From Streptomyces sp. NRRL S-37 (GTDB taxonomy: Bacteria; Actinomycetota; Actinomycetes; Streptomycetales; Streptomycetaceae), in contig NZ_JOIZ01000011.1 in the NCBI RefSeq assembly GCF_000721605.1, positions 62,001 to 126,000 of the forward strand: DNA of 64,000 bases. Direction: 5' to 3'. Position 1 is the first letter of the stretch, and the number at the start of each line of letters is the position of its first letter. Position numbers and translations under genes: made by a program. Below the pieces are notes generated by a model that searched no databases, was not told the origin of the DNA, and saw only the letters and a program-made list of their open reading frames with translations. Below, piece after piece: positions 49,411 to 60,240 of this stretch.

Positions 49411-50403
49411 GTGAAGATGCTGATCAATGTCCCGGAGACCGTGGTCGCGGACGCGTTGCGGGGGATGGCGGCGGCCCATCCCGAGCTGGCGGTGGACGTG
49501 GAGAACCGGGTGATCGTACGCAAGGACGCGCCCGTGGCCGGGAAGGTGGGCCTGGTCTCCGGCGGGGGGTCGGGGCACGAGCCGTTGCACGGCGGGTTCG
49601 TGGGGCCGGGGATGCTGTCGGCGGCCTGTCCCGGCGAGGTGTTCACCTCCCCGGTGCCCGACCAGATGGTGCGGGCCGCGGCGGCCGTGGACAGCGGGGC
49701 CGGGGTGCTGTTCATCGTGAAGAACTACACCGGTGACGTGCTCAACTTCGACATGGCCGCCGAACTGGCCGAGGACGAGGGCATCCAGGTCGCGAAGGTG
49801 CTGGTCGACGACGACGTGGCGGTGACCGACAGCCTGTACACGGCCGGCCGGCGGGGCACGGGCGCGACCCTGTTCGTGGAGAAGATCGCGGGCGCGGCGG
49901 CGGACGAGGGGCAGCCGCTGGAGCGGGTGGAGGCGATCGCCCGGCAGGTGAACGAGAACTCCCGCAGCTTCGGGGTGGCGCTGAGCGCCTGCACCACGCC
50001 GGCCAAGGGCAGCCCCACCTTCGACCTGCCCTCCGGTGAGCTGGAGCTGGGCATCGGCATCCATGGCGAGCCGGGCCGGGAGCGGCGGCCGATGATGACG
50101 TCCGGCGAGATCGCCGAGGTCGCCCTCGACGCGATCCTGGAGGACCTCACGCCGCGCAACCCCGTCCTGGTCCTGGTCAACGGCATGGGTGCCACCCCGC
50201 TGCTGGAGCTGTACGGCTTCAACGCCGAGGTGCAGCGGGTGCTCGGCGAACGCGGGGTCCCCGTGGCCCGGGTCCTGGTCGGCAACTACGTCACCTCCCT
50301 CGACATGGCGGGCGCCTCGGTCACCCTGTGCCAGATCGACGAGGAGCTGCTGCGGCTGTGGGACGCGCCGGTGCGGACTCCGGGACTGCGCTGGGGCATG
50401 TGA
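49411..50403 (+). CDS. dhaK: Dihydroxyacetone kinase subunit DhaK
   Basis: A 330-residue substrate-binding subunit of PTS-dependent dihydroxyacetone kinase. GTG 49411 follows AGGAGG at 5 nt. Motifs: GLVSGGGSGHEPLHGGFVGP and NYTGDVLNFDMAAELA, with the covalent Dha-binding His in GIGIHGEPGRER. The length is typical. dhaL follows 35 bp downstream and dhaM overlaps dhaL, so phosphate flows from PTS HPr through DhaM and DhaL-ADP to Dha, making Dha-phosphate for glycolysis. Confidence 0.96.
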   Translation: MKMLINVPETVVADALRGMAAAHPELAVDVENRVIVRKDAPVAGKVGLVSGGGSGHEPLHGGFVGPGMLSAACPGEVFTSPVPDQMVRAAAAVDSGAGVLFIVKNYTGDVLNFDMAAELAEDEGIQVAKVLVDDDVAVTDSLYTAGRRGTGATLFVEKIAGAAADEGQPLERVEAIARQVNENSRSFGVALSACTTPAKGSPTFDLPSGELELGIGIHGEPGRERRPMMTSGEIAEVALDAILEDLTPRNPVLVLVNGMGATPLLELYGFNAEVQRVLGERGVPVARVLVGNYVTSLDMAGASVTLCQIDEELLRLWDAPVRTPGLRWGM

Positions 50404-50438
50404 GGGACGCTGAGGACATGACCACACGAGGAGTTCCC

Positions 50439-51044
50439 GTGCTCGACGCCGACTTCTTCCGCCGTTGGATGACGGCCACCGCCGCGTCCGTGGACCGCGA
50501 GGCGGAGCGGCTCACCGCGCTCGACTCGCCGATCGGGGACGCCGATCACGGCAGCAACCTGCAGCGCGGGTTCCGGGCGGTGAGGGACGCGCTGGACAAG
50601 GAGCCGCCCGCCACGCCGGGAGCGGTGCTGACCCGGGCCGGGCGGCTGCTCATCTCGACGGTGGGCGGTGCGTCCGGTCCGCTGTACGGGACGCTGCTGC
50701 GCCGCACCGGCAAGGCGCTCGGTGACGCCGCCGAGGTGGACGGGCGGCGACTGGCCGAGGCGCTGCGCGCGGGCGTCGACGCGGTGCGGCAGCTCGGCGG
50801 TGCGGCACCGGGCGACAAGACGATGATCGACGCGCTGGTGCCCGCGGTGGACGCCCTCGGCGACTCCTTCGCCGCCGCGCGCGACGCCGCCGAGGAGGGT
50901 GCCGTGGCGACGACTCCGCTGCGGGCGCGCAAGGGCAGGGCCAGTTATCTGGGTGAGCGCAGCATCGGGCACCAGGATCCGGGGGCCACGTCGGCGGCGC
51001 TGCTGATCGCCGCGCTCGTGGACGCGGAGGCCGGCGGTGAGTGA
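50439..51044 (+). CDS. dhaL: Dihydroxyacetone kinase subunit DhaL
   Basis: A 201-residue ADP-binding subunit. GTG 50439 is chosen because AGGAG lies 5 nt upstream; ATG 50418 is seven codons earlier without a good site. The metal/ADP motif is SPIGDADHGSNLQRGF. Later family positions include GGASGPLYGTLL, PGDKTMIDALVPAV, ARKGRASYLGERSIGHQDPG. It accepts phosphate from DhaM onto bound ADP and transfers it to the substrate on DhaK. The 3' end overlaps dhaM by 8 nt. Confidence 0.95.
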   Translation: MLDADFFRRWMTATAASVDREAERLTALDSPIGDADHGSNLQRGFRAVRDALDKEPPATPGAVLTRAGRLLISTVGGASGPLYGTLLRRTGKALGDAAEVDGRRLAEALRAGVDAVRQLGGAAPGDKTMIDALVPAVDALGDSFAAARDAAEEGAVATTPLRARKGRASYLGERSIGHQDPGATSAALLIAALVDAEAGGE

Positions 51045-51447
51045 CGAGAAGCCGGTGGGGATCGTGCTGGTGTCGCACAGCGCGGCGGTGGCCGCGTCGG
51101 TGGCGGAGCTGGCGCGGGGGCTGGCGGGCGCCGGCGGGGCGGTTCCCGTGGCGCCGGCGGGCGGCACCGAGGGCGGCGGGCTGGGCACGAGCGCCGAGCT
51201 GATCGCCGCGGCGGCCGCGTCCGTGGACCGCGGGGCGGGGGTGGCCGTGCTCGCCGATCTGGGCAGCGCGGTGCTCACCGTGAAGGCGCTGCTCGCCGAG
51301 GGTGACGAACTCCCCGAGCACACCAGGCTGGTGGACGCGCCGTTCGTGGAGGGCGCGGTGGCCGCGGTGGTCACGGCCGCCACGGGGGCGGACCTGGCGG
51401 CGGTGGAGGCGGCGGCCGTGGAGGCGTACACGTACCGGAAGGTGTGA
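51037..51447 (+). CDS. dhaM: Dihydroxyacetone kinase phosphotransfer subunit DhaM (EIIA-man type)
   Basis: A 136-residue phosphocarrier with only the EIIA-mannose-like domain and no HPr or EI fusion. The phospho-accepting His is in IVLVSHSAAVAASVAELARG near residue 14. Other conserved points are PAGGTEGGGLGTSAELI and GVAVLADLGSAVLTVKALL. GTG 51037 overlaps the end of dhaL by 8 nt, so translation is coupled. It needs cellular PTS enzymes EI and HPr. Confidence 0.94.
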   Translation: MSDEKPVGIVLVSHSAAVAASVAELARGLAGAGGAVPVAPAGGTEGGGLGTSAELIAAAAASVDRGAGVAVLADLGSAVLTVKALLAEGDELPEHTRLVDAPFVEGAVAAVVTAATGADLAAVEAAAVEAYTYRKV

Positions 51448-51471
51448 GGAGGGCGGCGGCACCCGGCCGGT

Positions 51472-52431
51472 TCAGCCGTCCGCGTCCACGAACCGCCGGG
51501 CCAGCCGTTCCCCCGCCGTCACCGCGGCCCGGTGGTCCTCGATGGGGGTCACCCGGCTGTTCCTGAACACGATGTAGGTGACGCCGGAGGGGGTGCCGCC
51601 GCCGCGCGGGTCGGGGTCGATGCCGAGCGACTCGGCCATGGCGTAGGACGCCTCGCCGATGACGTCGGCGGGGCCGGTGTCGCCGACGACCCCGTAGCGC
51701 ACGCGGTCGCGGTACACCACCGCCACGACCGATCCGCCGCGCACGCCGTGGGACCGGTGGTTCCACACGGTGCTGGGCGCGGGCACCACCACGTAGGGGG
51801 TCTCCTCGGAGCTCAGCGGGCGTCCGTCGGACTGGACGAAGGCCGTGGAGGAGGAGAAGTACGGGTCGGTGCGGGCGTTGCAGCGGGGACCGGGACGGCC
51901 GTCGCAGTCGATGTCCATGTCGGCCTTCCAGAACACGGCGTCGCGGGTGCCGCACACCGGGACGGTGGCCTTGGCGCCGTGGTCCTCGCGGTAGCGGCCG
52001 CGGGAGACGGGGACGCAGGTGCGCACCTTGGCCAGCAGGTCGGCGGCGGAGACGGGGGCCGTGCGCCGTGCGGCCGGTTCGCCGGCGGGCGCCTCGGCCG
52101 GCGTGGTGGCGGCGGGGGCCGGATCCGTGAGCCGTGCGGCCGGTTCGGTGCGTGTCCCGGCCCGCGTGGTGGCGGCGGGGGCCGGATCCGTGAGCCGTGC
52201 GGCCGGCTCGTCGGTGGGCGCCCCGTCCGGCGTGGTGACGGCGGAGGGCGGGGTCACGTGCCGCGGGGCCGGATCCGTGCGTGCCCCGGCCGGCGCGGCG
52301 GGGGTCGGGGCCGTGCGTCGTGCGGCCGGTTCGGTGCGGGGCTGGGGTGCGGTGGTGGGGGGTGCCGAGGGGGCCAGCAGGGCGACACCGGCCATGGCCA
52401 GGGTGAGCGACTGGACACGGGACACGATCAA
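51472..52431 (-). CDS. Secreted GH75 chitosanase-like protein with repetitive linker
   Basis: A 319-residue exported protein from TTG 52431 (AGAGG 6 nt upstream; GTG 52425 is an alternative). The signal peptide is residues 3-25. A low-complexity Pro/Ala/Thr linker of about 100 residues carries degenerate 21-residue repeats (EPAARLTDPAPAATT). The C-terminal 190 residues match GH75 chitosanase-like proteins: AVFWKADMDIDCDGRPGPRC (catalytic Asp region), YFSSSTAF, SHGVRGGSVVAVVYRD and VIGEASYAMAESLG (catalytic Glu). It probably degrades chitosan-like polymers outside the cell. A DasR-like box lies in the divergent region. Confidence 0.85.
   Translation of the reverse strand: MIVSRVQSLTLAMAGVALLAPSAPPTTAPQPRTEPAARRTAPTPAAPAGARTDPAPRHVTPPSAVTTPDGAPTDEPAARLTDPAPAATTRAGTRTEPAARLTDPAPAATTPAEAPAGEPAARRTAPVSAADLLAKVRTCVPVSRGRYREDHGAKATVPVCGTRDAVFWKADMDIDCDGRPGPRCNARTDPYFSSSTAFVQSDGRPLSSEETPYVVVPAPSTVWNHRSHGVRGGSVVAVVYRDRVRYGVVGDTGPADVIGEASYAMAESLGIDPDPRGGGTPSGVTYIVFRNSRVTPIEDHRAAVTAGERLARRFVDADG
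52101..52206 (-). repeat. 63-bp tandem repeat in the GH75 linker
   Basis: A 43-nt block occurs identically at 52101-52143 and 52164-52206, giving a 63-bp (21-codon) period. More degenerate copies extend on both sides in the linker. Confidence 0.75.
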
Positions 52432-52815
52432 GGGGGGCCTCTCGTCGGGGTCACGGGCGCACACTCACGGGCACTTTGCACCATTTCGTCCCGATATAGG
52501 GCCATGACGGCCTCGACAGGGCCGGACGGAGCACGATCGCACCAGCGACCGCGACAAGGGGCCGGGGCCCGGGTCCGGGTCGACCCGGGCCGTCCGGCCA
52601 CCCGCGCCGGCGCGGGATCTGCGACGACAGCGGTCCGCGCCACGGGCCCGAACTCTCCTGCGGCAAAAGGCGGTTCGGCCCGTTCGGACTTCAGCATACG
52701 TAATGCGCGCGACCACTCCCCCACCCCACCCTCTTGATGTGATCGCGTCACCCCGGCCATATTGGTACGGACCATTGTCCGAGCGGTTTCGTGTACCGCC
52801 CCGGGAGGCAGAGTC
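52432..52815. other. 384-bp divergent promoter region between GH75 and FN3 genes
   Basis: No gene is recognisable. The region contains a locally AT-rich stretch (52690-52780) with the DasR-like dyad at 52761-52776 and the FN3 ribosome binding site (GGGAGG at 52803-52808). Confidence 0.5.
52761..52776. promoter_or_regulatory. DasR-like dyad between GH75 and FN3 genes
   Basis: ATTGGTACGGACCATT shares the TGGT-N4-ACCA frame of dre sites, matching the consensus ACTGGTCTAGACCAGT at about 11 of 16 positions. It lies between a chitosanase-like gene and an FN3 lipoprotein gene. It is weaker than the chitinase boxes. Confidence 0.4.
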
Positions 52816-53817
52816 GTGCGTGGCGTTCCCCCAGCCGTGTCCCCCCGTCGCCTCCTCGCGCTCGGCGGGGTTCTCCTGCTGCTCACCTCCTGCCGCTGGG
52901 GAGGCTCGGACGACCCCGGTGCCGGTGAACGGCCGCCCGGAGCGCCGACCGGGGTCACGGCCGAGGCGGGCAGCGCCACCAGCGTGCACGTCATGTGGAA
53001 CGCGGTCGCCGCCGCCGACGCCGAGGTGAGCCGGTACGAGGTGTACCGGGGCACCACAAAGGTGAAAGAAGTGCCCGGTGCCGAGCACATGGTGGACGTC
53101 ACCAGGCTCCGCCCCGCGACCACCTATGTGTTCACGGTACGGGCCCGGGACGCGGACGGACGGCTCGGACCGCGCAGCCGGGAGGTCCGGGCGACGACAC
53201 CCGGGGCGACCACGGCCGACGTCACCGCCCCCACCCGCCCGGCGGAGCTTCGGGGCCGGACCGCCGGGAACCGGGCGGTCCAGTTGTCGTGGTCCGCCTC
53301 GAAGGACGACCGGGGTGTGGTGTCGTACACCGTCTACCAGGGCGGAACGAAGATCCACAGTGTGAGCGGGAACCAGACGGCCGCCGTGGTGACGGGGCTG
53401 CGGCCGGGCACCCGCTACTCCTTCACGGTCCGGGCCCGGGACGCGGCCGACAACCTCTCCCCGGCCGGCGCCGCCGTCCGCCTCGCCACCGCGGGCGGCG
53501 CGGACGGCCCGACCGGCGCTCCCACCGGTTTCCGGGCCACGAGCGAACGGTCCGACGGCGCCTACCACATCGTCCTGCACTGGGTGCCGCCGCGCGTCGA
53601 CGGGGTGGTCACCGAGTACGAGGTGCGCCTGGACGGCCGCACCGCCACCTCGCTCGTCTACGGCGGTGACGCGCCGCGCGACCGGGCGACGTACCGCTTC
53701 TACGCCGGCCGGGAGGCCGGGGTCACCCACCGGGTGCGGATCCGGGCGATGCTGCCGGACGGCACCTGGGGCGGCTTCTCGGCGGAGCGCACGGTGACGA
53801 CGGGCACCGGGCGCTGA
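52816..53817 (+). CDS. Lipoprotein with three fibronectin type III domains
   Basis: A 333-residue secreted lipoprotein from GTG 52816 (GGAGG 7 nt upstream). The signal peptide ends in the lipobox LLTSC near residue 26. Three FN3 modules follow: about 45-125 (APTGVTAEAGSATSVHVMWN, YVFTVRARDADG), about 130-215 (RAVQLSWSASKDDRGVVSYT, YSFTVRARDAADN) and about 225-330 (YHIVLHWVPPRVDGVVTEYE). FN3 modules in Streptomyces often belong to secreted glycan-degrading proteins, but no catalytic domain is present here. Confidence 0.88.
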   Translation: MRGVPPAVSPRRLLALGGVLLLLTSCRWGGSDDPGAGERPPGAPTGVTAEAGSATSVHVMWNAVAAADAEVSRYEVYRGTTKVKEVPGAEHMVDVTRLRPATTYVFTVRARDADGRLGPRSREVRATTPGATTADVTAPTRPAELRGRTAGNRAVQLSWSASKDDRGVVSYTVYQGGTKIHSVSGNQTAAVVTGLRPGTRYSFTVRARDAADNLSPAGAAVRLATAGGADGPTGAPTGFRATSERSDGAYHIVLHWVPPRVDGVVTEYEVRLDGRTATSLVYGGDAPRDRATYRFYAGREAGVTHRVRIRAMLPDGTWGGFSAERTVTTGTGR

Positions 53818-53985
53818 CCCGGCCCCGGGGTCGGCCGCCCGGAGGAAGCCGTCACCTGCCCGGATGCCGCCGGAGTGCGCGCCGGTCCGGGTGCCCGTTG
53901 GCTTGCCTCGTGGCAGCACGGGCGCTCCCCGACCTCGGCGGCGCAAGGGATGTACCGCCGGCCGTGCCGCCGGAAGGCAGTCCAC

Positions 53986-54516
53986 ATGCGCACCTCGAAG
54001 CCACTGCTCCGCTCCGGTCCGGTCGCGGCCGCCGCCGTCGCGCTCGCGCTGACCCTGGCCGGGCCGGCCGCCGCGGCCGGGATCTCCGTCAGCACCACCG
54101 GGTCGACGGTCTCGGTGAGCACCAGTTCGTGCACCCAGGTCAACGGCCACTGGGGCACCGCCTCGCTGCTCAGCAGCGGCCAGACGAGCTTCTCGCAGGG
54201 CCGTCAGGTGGCGCTGTCGGGGAGCGCTTCGGGACAGTCCGCCGCCTGGTCGAATGTCGCCCCGGGCACGTACACGGTGGTCGTGGTGTGCTCGAACGGC
54301 AGCACCGCGGGCACGCAGTCCGTCGTCGTCTCCACGGCTCCCAGCCCGTCGGTGTCGCCCACGGCCTCGCCGTCCCGCGGGGTGATGGGCGGCATCGGCG
54401 GCGGTTCGACGGACTACGGCACGGTCACGCTGGTGGCGGGCGGCGCACTGGTCGGTACGGGGATCGCCGCCACGGCCTGGTACCTGCGCCGCCGCGGCAC
54501 CCCGCGCCACTTCTGA
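53986..54516 (+). CDS. Secreted, membrane-anchored surface protein
   Basis: A 176-residue protein. The N-terminal signal peptide (to about residue 30, VAAAAVALALTLAGPAAAAG) is followed by a Ser/Thr/Gly-rich beta domain (VSTSSCTQVNGHWGTASLLS, APGTYTVVVVCSNGST) with two Cys. A Pro/Ser linker comes before a C-terminal membrane helix and basic end (VTLVAGGALVGTGIAATAWY, LRRRG). There is no clear LPxTG or LAxTG signal, so anchoring is probably by the helix. GGAAGG lies 8 nt before ATG 53986. Function unknown. Confidence 0.78.
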   Translation: MRTSKPLLRSGPVAAAAVALALTLAGPAAAAGISVSTTGSTVSVSTSSCTQVNGHWGTASLLSSGQTSFSQGRQVALSGSASGQSAAWSNVAPGTYTVVVVCSNGSTAGTQSVVVSTAPSPSVSPTASPSRGVMGGIGGGSTDYGTVTLVAGGALVGTGIAATAWYLRRRGTPRHF

Positions 54517-54550
54517 CCGCGGGCGTGTGTCAGACACCCCCTGGACCCGG

Positions 54551-54596
54551 CGCCGGCCGCCGTCACGTCCGACGCGCTCCGGACGGGCGGCCGGCG
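54551..54596. terminator. Bidirectional terminator hairpin
   Basis: CGCCGGCCGCC (54551-54561) and GGCGGCCGGCG (54586-54596) form an 11-bp stem, with an inner CGTCC/GGACG pairing. It lies between convergent genes ending at 54516 and 54611. Confidence 0.55.
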
Positions 54597-54610
54597 TCGA
54601 CCCCGCGGTG

Positions 54611-55186
54611 TCACGCCTCCCGTGCGACCGGGTCCCCGGGGCCGCCGGCGTCCGGCAACCGGGCGAACTCCGCCAGCGCGTGGTCGAGCCACTGGGTCCA
54701 GAAGGTCTCCAGGTCGATGCCGGCCCGCAGCACCAGATGGCGCAGCCGGTCCTCCGGTCCGTCCTTGCCGGGCGGGAAGTCGCGCCGCTCGATCTCCCGG
54801 TACTCCGCCAACTGGCGTTCGTGCAGCTCCCGGTGGCGCCGCAGGTCGGCCGCCAGGCCCGCGGTGCCGACCACGGCCGCCGCCCTCAGCCGCAGCAGCA
54901 TCGCGTCGCGGTGCGGCTTGGGGTCCTGGGACGCGGAGGTCCAGCGGGCCAGTTCCGCGCGTCCCGCCGGCAGGACCTCGTACGCCTTCTTCTGCCCCCG
55001 GGCCGGCTGCTCGGAGGGGAGGGCCCGGATCAGGCCCTCGGCCTCCAGTTTCCCCAGCTCGCGGTAGATCTGCTGGTGCGTCGCGGACCAGAAGTAGCCG
55101 ATCGACCGGTCGAACCGGCGGGTCAGCTCCAGCCCCGACGACGGCTTCTCGAGCAGGGCGGTGAGGATCGCGTGCGGGAGTGACAT
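54611..55186 (-). CDS. PadR-family transcriptional regulator
   Basis: A 191-residue regulator with the PadR winged helix (SLPHAILTALLEKPSSGLEL, FWSATHQQIYRELGKLEAEG, KKAYEVLPAGRAELARW) and the Vir-like C-terminal helical domain (about 95-180). It is encoded just downstream of the FadH-like gene in the same direction (70-bp gap). The perfect palindrome in the FadH promoter contains ATGC-N8-GCAT, close to the ATGT-N8-ACAT geometry of known PadR sites, so it probably represses that gene in response to an aromatic or other small ligand. Confidence 0.92.
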   Translation of the reverse strand: MSLPHAILTALLEKPSSGLELTRRFDRSIGYFWSATHQQIYRELGKLEAEGLIRALPSEQPARGQKKAYEVLPAGRAELARWTSASQDPKPHRDAMLLRLRAAAVVGTAGLAADLRRHRELHERQLAEYREIERRDFPPGKDGPEDRLRHLVLRAGIDLETFWTQWLDHALAEFARLPDAGGPGDPVAREA

Positions 55187-55256
55187 GGGCTCATCCTAGG
55201 GACGGGCCGCGCCCGGCCCGGACGCCGCCGGGCGGGCGGAACACCGGCGGCAGGGC

Positions 55257-57374
<2,118 letters not shown>

Positions 57375-57746
57375 TCACCGGCTTTCGAGGCGTACGTGCA
57401 GCTCCTTCTCCTGGTCGCCGGGGACCGTGCTCAGGTCGTGCACCGTGAACAGGGAGCCCAGGGTCGTACGGAACCGGTCGATCGCCCAGTAGCCGCCGTG
57501 CGCGTCGGCGTCGACCGACGAGGCCAGCCGGACCTCGGGCCGGGCGCCCTCGTGCGCGTCGGCGACGTCGAAGGTGCCGAGCCAGACCGTCGGGCGGGTC
57601 TCGGAGAACTCCTCCGGTACGTCGTCGGAGCACCGGTCGGACGTGAAGCACGCGCACAGCGTGTCGAACACGATCCGGGCGTCGTCCTTGCTGCATCCGC
57701 TGATCTCGACCGAGACGGACTCCGGGTGCGGTCGCTCACTGCCCAT
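57375..57746 (-). CDS. Conserved hypothetical protein
   Basis: A 123-residue soluble protein starting MGSERPHPESVSVEISGCSK. It continues DDARIVFDTLCACFTSDRCS and FSETRPTVWLGTFDVADAHE, with three or four Cys in the first half and an Asp/Glu-rich surface. GAGGAG lies 8 nt before ATG 57746. I recall similar sequences only as Streptomyces hypothetical proteins. It is in the same direction as fadH but the fadH palindrome lies between them, so separate regulation is likely. Confidence 0.72.
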   Translation of the reverse strand: MGSERPHPESVSVEISGCSKDDARIVFDTLCACFTSDRCSDDVPEEFSETRPTVWLGTFDVADAHEGARPEVRLASSVDADAHGGYWAIDRFRTTLGSLFTVHDLSTVPGDQEKELHVRLESR

Positions 57747-57992
57747 CGTGATCGCTCCTCTCGTGGCCCACGCGTCCCCCGCCCCTCACTCAGCAAAGCA
57801 CCACCCGGCGAAGAGCACTACCCGCGCCGCCGCCGCCGCCGCGGGACGGCTTCACGGGCGCCCGTCCCGATGGTGGGAGAAGCTGGAACCGGACGGCGGG
57901 AGCGGCGGAGAATCAGCCCCGCGCGCGGTAGAACAAGGGGTGGCGGCACGGTGACGACGTGCCGCGGGAAATCGGTGAAGGCGGGGCGTGCG

Positions 57993-60077
57993 ATGAGTGC
58001 AGCGGGGTCACCCCCGGCCGACGGCGACGGGCCGGTGCGCGGGCCGGTGCGTCCCAGCGGGCTGCTCGACGTACTGCAGGTGGCCTCGGTGGTCCTGGAC
58101 GCCGAGGGGCGGATCGTGCTGTGGAGCCCCCAGGCCGAGGAGCTGTTCGGGTACGGCGCACGGGAGGCGCTGGGCCAGTACGCCGCCCGGATCATGGTGC
58201 ACGAGGAGCACCTGGACCTCGTGGTGAAGCTCTTCGCCGACGTCATGCGCACCGGACGGAGCTGGGCCGGGGCCTTCCCGATCCGCCGCAAGGACGGCGA
58301 CACCCGGTTGGTGGAGTTCCGCAACATGCGGCTGCTGGACGTCCGGGGGAACGTGTACGCCCTCGGTCTGGCGGTGGACCGGTCGATCGTGCGCCGGCTG
58401 GAACAGGACGTGGCCCTGTCGTCCCGGATCGTCGCCCAGTCCCCCATCGGGCTGGCCGTGCTGGACACCGGTCTGCGCTACGTGTCGGTGAATCCGGCGC
58501 TGGAGCAGATCAACGGCATCCCGGCCGAGGAGCATCTGGGCCGCACGGTCCGCGAGGTGCTGCCGCTGGTGGACTCCGGGGAGCTGGAGGCCGGTGCGCG
58601 CCGGGTCCTGGACACCGGCCGGCCCGTCGTCGACCGGCCCATGACCGGCCGTACCCCGGCCGATCCGGACGAGGACCACGCCTGGTCGGTCTCGCTGTAC
58701 CGCCTGGAGAACGCGCTCGGCACGGTGCTGGGCGTGGCCGTGTCGGTGGTGGACGTCACCGAGCAGCGCCGGGCGAACGCCGAGGCCGAGACCGCGCGGC
58801 GGCGGCTCGCCGTGATCGCCGACGCCACCGCCCGGATCGGCACCACCCTGGACCTGGACCGTACGGCCGGTGAGCTGGCCGACGTGGCCGTGCCGGAGCT
58901 GGCCGACGCGGTGGCGGTGGATCTGCTGGACGCGGTGGTGCGGGGCCGTCGCAGCACCCTCGGTCCCGCCGAGCCGGCGGTGATCCGGGCACTGGCGGTG
59001 CGCGCGGTGGACGAGGCGGCCGAGGTGCTGACGGCGGCCGACCCGCCGGGCCGGGTGACCCGGTACGCGCCGGACCGGATGATCACCGAGTGCGTGCGCA
59101 CCGGGCTGCCGGTGATGGTGCCGCGGACCAAGGACGAGGACCTGGCGCGGATCGCCCGTTCCCCGGAGGCTGCCGCGCTGCTGGCGCGGGCGGGGGTCCA
59201 CTCGTATCTGGCCGTGCCGCTGATCGCGCGCGGGGAGGTGCTGGGCGCCCTCGACCTCATCCGCACGCGCAACCCCCACCCGTTCGACGAGGACGATCTG
59301 CTGCTCGCGCGGGAGCTGGCCTTCCGCGCGGCCGTGCAGATCGACAACGCCCGCTGGTACCAGAACGCCCGCGACACCGCCCTCACCCTGCAGCGCAGTC
59401 TGCTGCCGAGCCACCCGCCCGTGACGGGCGGCCTCGAGGTCGCCTCCCGCTACCAGCCGGCGGGCGCCACCAGCGAGGTCGGCGGCGACTGGTTCGACGT
59501 GATCCCGCTGGAGGACGACAGGACGGCCCTCGTCGTGGGGGACGTGATGGGCAGCGGCATCCCCGCGGCGGCCACCATGGGGCGGCTGCGCACGGCCACC
59601 CACACCCTCGCCTCCCTCGGCCTCGATCCGGCCGTCCTCCTGGAGCACCTGGACCGGATCACCGGCGGCCTGGACCAGGCGATCGCCACCTGTGTCTACG
59701 TCGTCCACGATCCCCGTGAGCGGCGGTGCGCGATCGCCAACGCCGGGCACCTGCCGCCGGTCCGGGTGCGGGCCGGCCACGCGCCCGAACTGCTCGACCT
59801 GCCCACCGGCGTGCCGCTGGGGGTGGGCGGGGTGCCCTTCTCCACCACCGTCGTGGAGCTGGAACCGGGCGACCTGCTGGTGCTCTACACCGACGGTCTC
59901 GTCGAGACGCGCCGGCATCCGCTGGACGAACGCCTGGACCGGCTGCTGGCCCTGCTGGACCGCCCCGGCCACTCCCTGGAGGAGGTCTGCGACCTCCTCC
60001 TGCGCACCCTGCACGAACCCGACAACTTCGACGACGTGGCCCTCCTCATCGCCCGCGCGACGACACCGGGTCCCTGA
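57993..60077 (+). CDS. PAS-PAS-GAF-SpoIIE protein phosphatase
   Basis: A 694-residue signalling protein with two PAS domains (about 22-140 and 150-265), a GAF domain (about 290-450; SYLAVPLIARGEVLGALDLI) and a C-terminal SpoIIE/PP2C phosphatase (460-690). The phosphatase metal motifs are intact: VGGDWFDVIPL, VVGDVMGSGIPAAATMGRLR, LVLYTDGLVETR, and DNFDDVALLIAR. In contrast with the other SpoIIE protein in the window, all Asp residues are kept. It probably activates an anti-sigma antagonist after light, redox or ligand sensing. The start is uncertain (ATG 57993 or GTG 57951; both have poor ribosome binding sites). Confidence 0.92.
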   Translation: MSAAGSPPADGDGPVRGPVRPSGLLDVLQVASVVLDAEGRIVLWSPQAEELFGYGAREALGQYAARIMVHEEHLDLVVKLFADVMRTGRSWAGAFPIRRKDGDTRLVEFRNMRLLDVRGNVYALGLAVDRSIVRRLEQDVALSSRIVAQSPIGLAVLDTGLRYVSVNPALEQINGIPAEEHLGRTVREVLPLVDSGELEAGARRVLDTGRPVVDRPMTGRTPADPDEDHAWSVSLYRLENALGTVLGVAVSVVDVTEQRRANAEAETARRRLAVIADATARIGTTLDLDRTAGELADVAVPELADAVAVDLLDAVVRGRRSTLGPAEPAVIRALAVRAVDEAAEVLTAADPPGRVTRYAPDRMITECVRTGLPVMVPRTKDEDLARIARSPEAAALLARAGVHSYLAVPLIARGEVLGALDLIRTRNPHPFDEDDLLLARELAFRAAVQIDNARWYQNARDTALTLQRSLLPSHPPVTGGLEVASRYQPAGATSEVGGDWFDVIPLEDDRTALVVGDVMGSGIPAAATMGRLRTATHTLASLGLDPAVLLEHLDRITGGLDQAIATCVYVVHDPRERRCAIANAGHLPPVRVRAGHAPELLDLPTGVPLGVGGVPFSTTVVELEPGDLLVLYTDGLVETRRHPLDERLDRLLALLDRPGHSLEEVCDLLLRTLHEPDNFDDVALLIARATTPGP

Positions 60078-60240
60078 GCGGTCCCGGGTGCCGTTCGGAC
60101 CGGGCCGGCTCCGGTGGCCGGGGTCCCTTCCGCGCCCTTCGGTCGGTGGGGAGCTTCGCGGAGCCCCGGCGCCCGACGGCGACACGGTGAGGTGCGGTGC
60201 CGGGGCCCGCGCCTCCGGCAGGATCCAAACAACACCCCTG

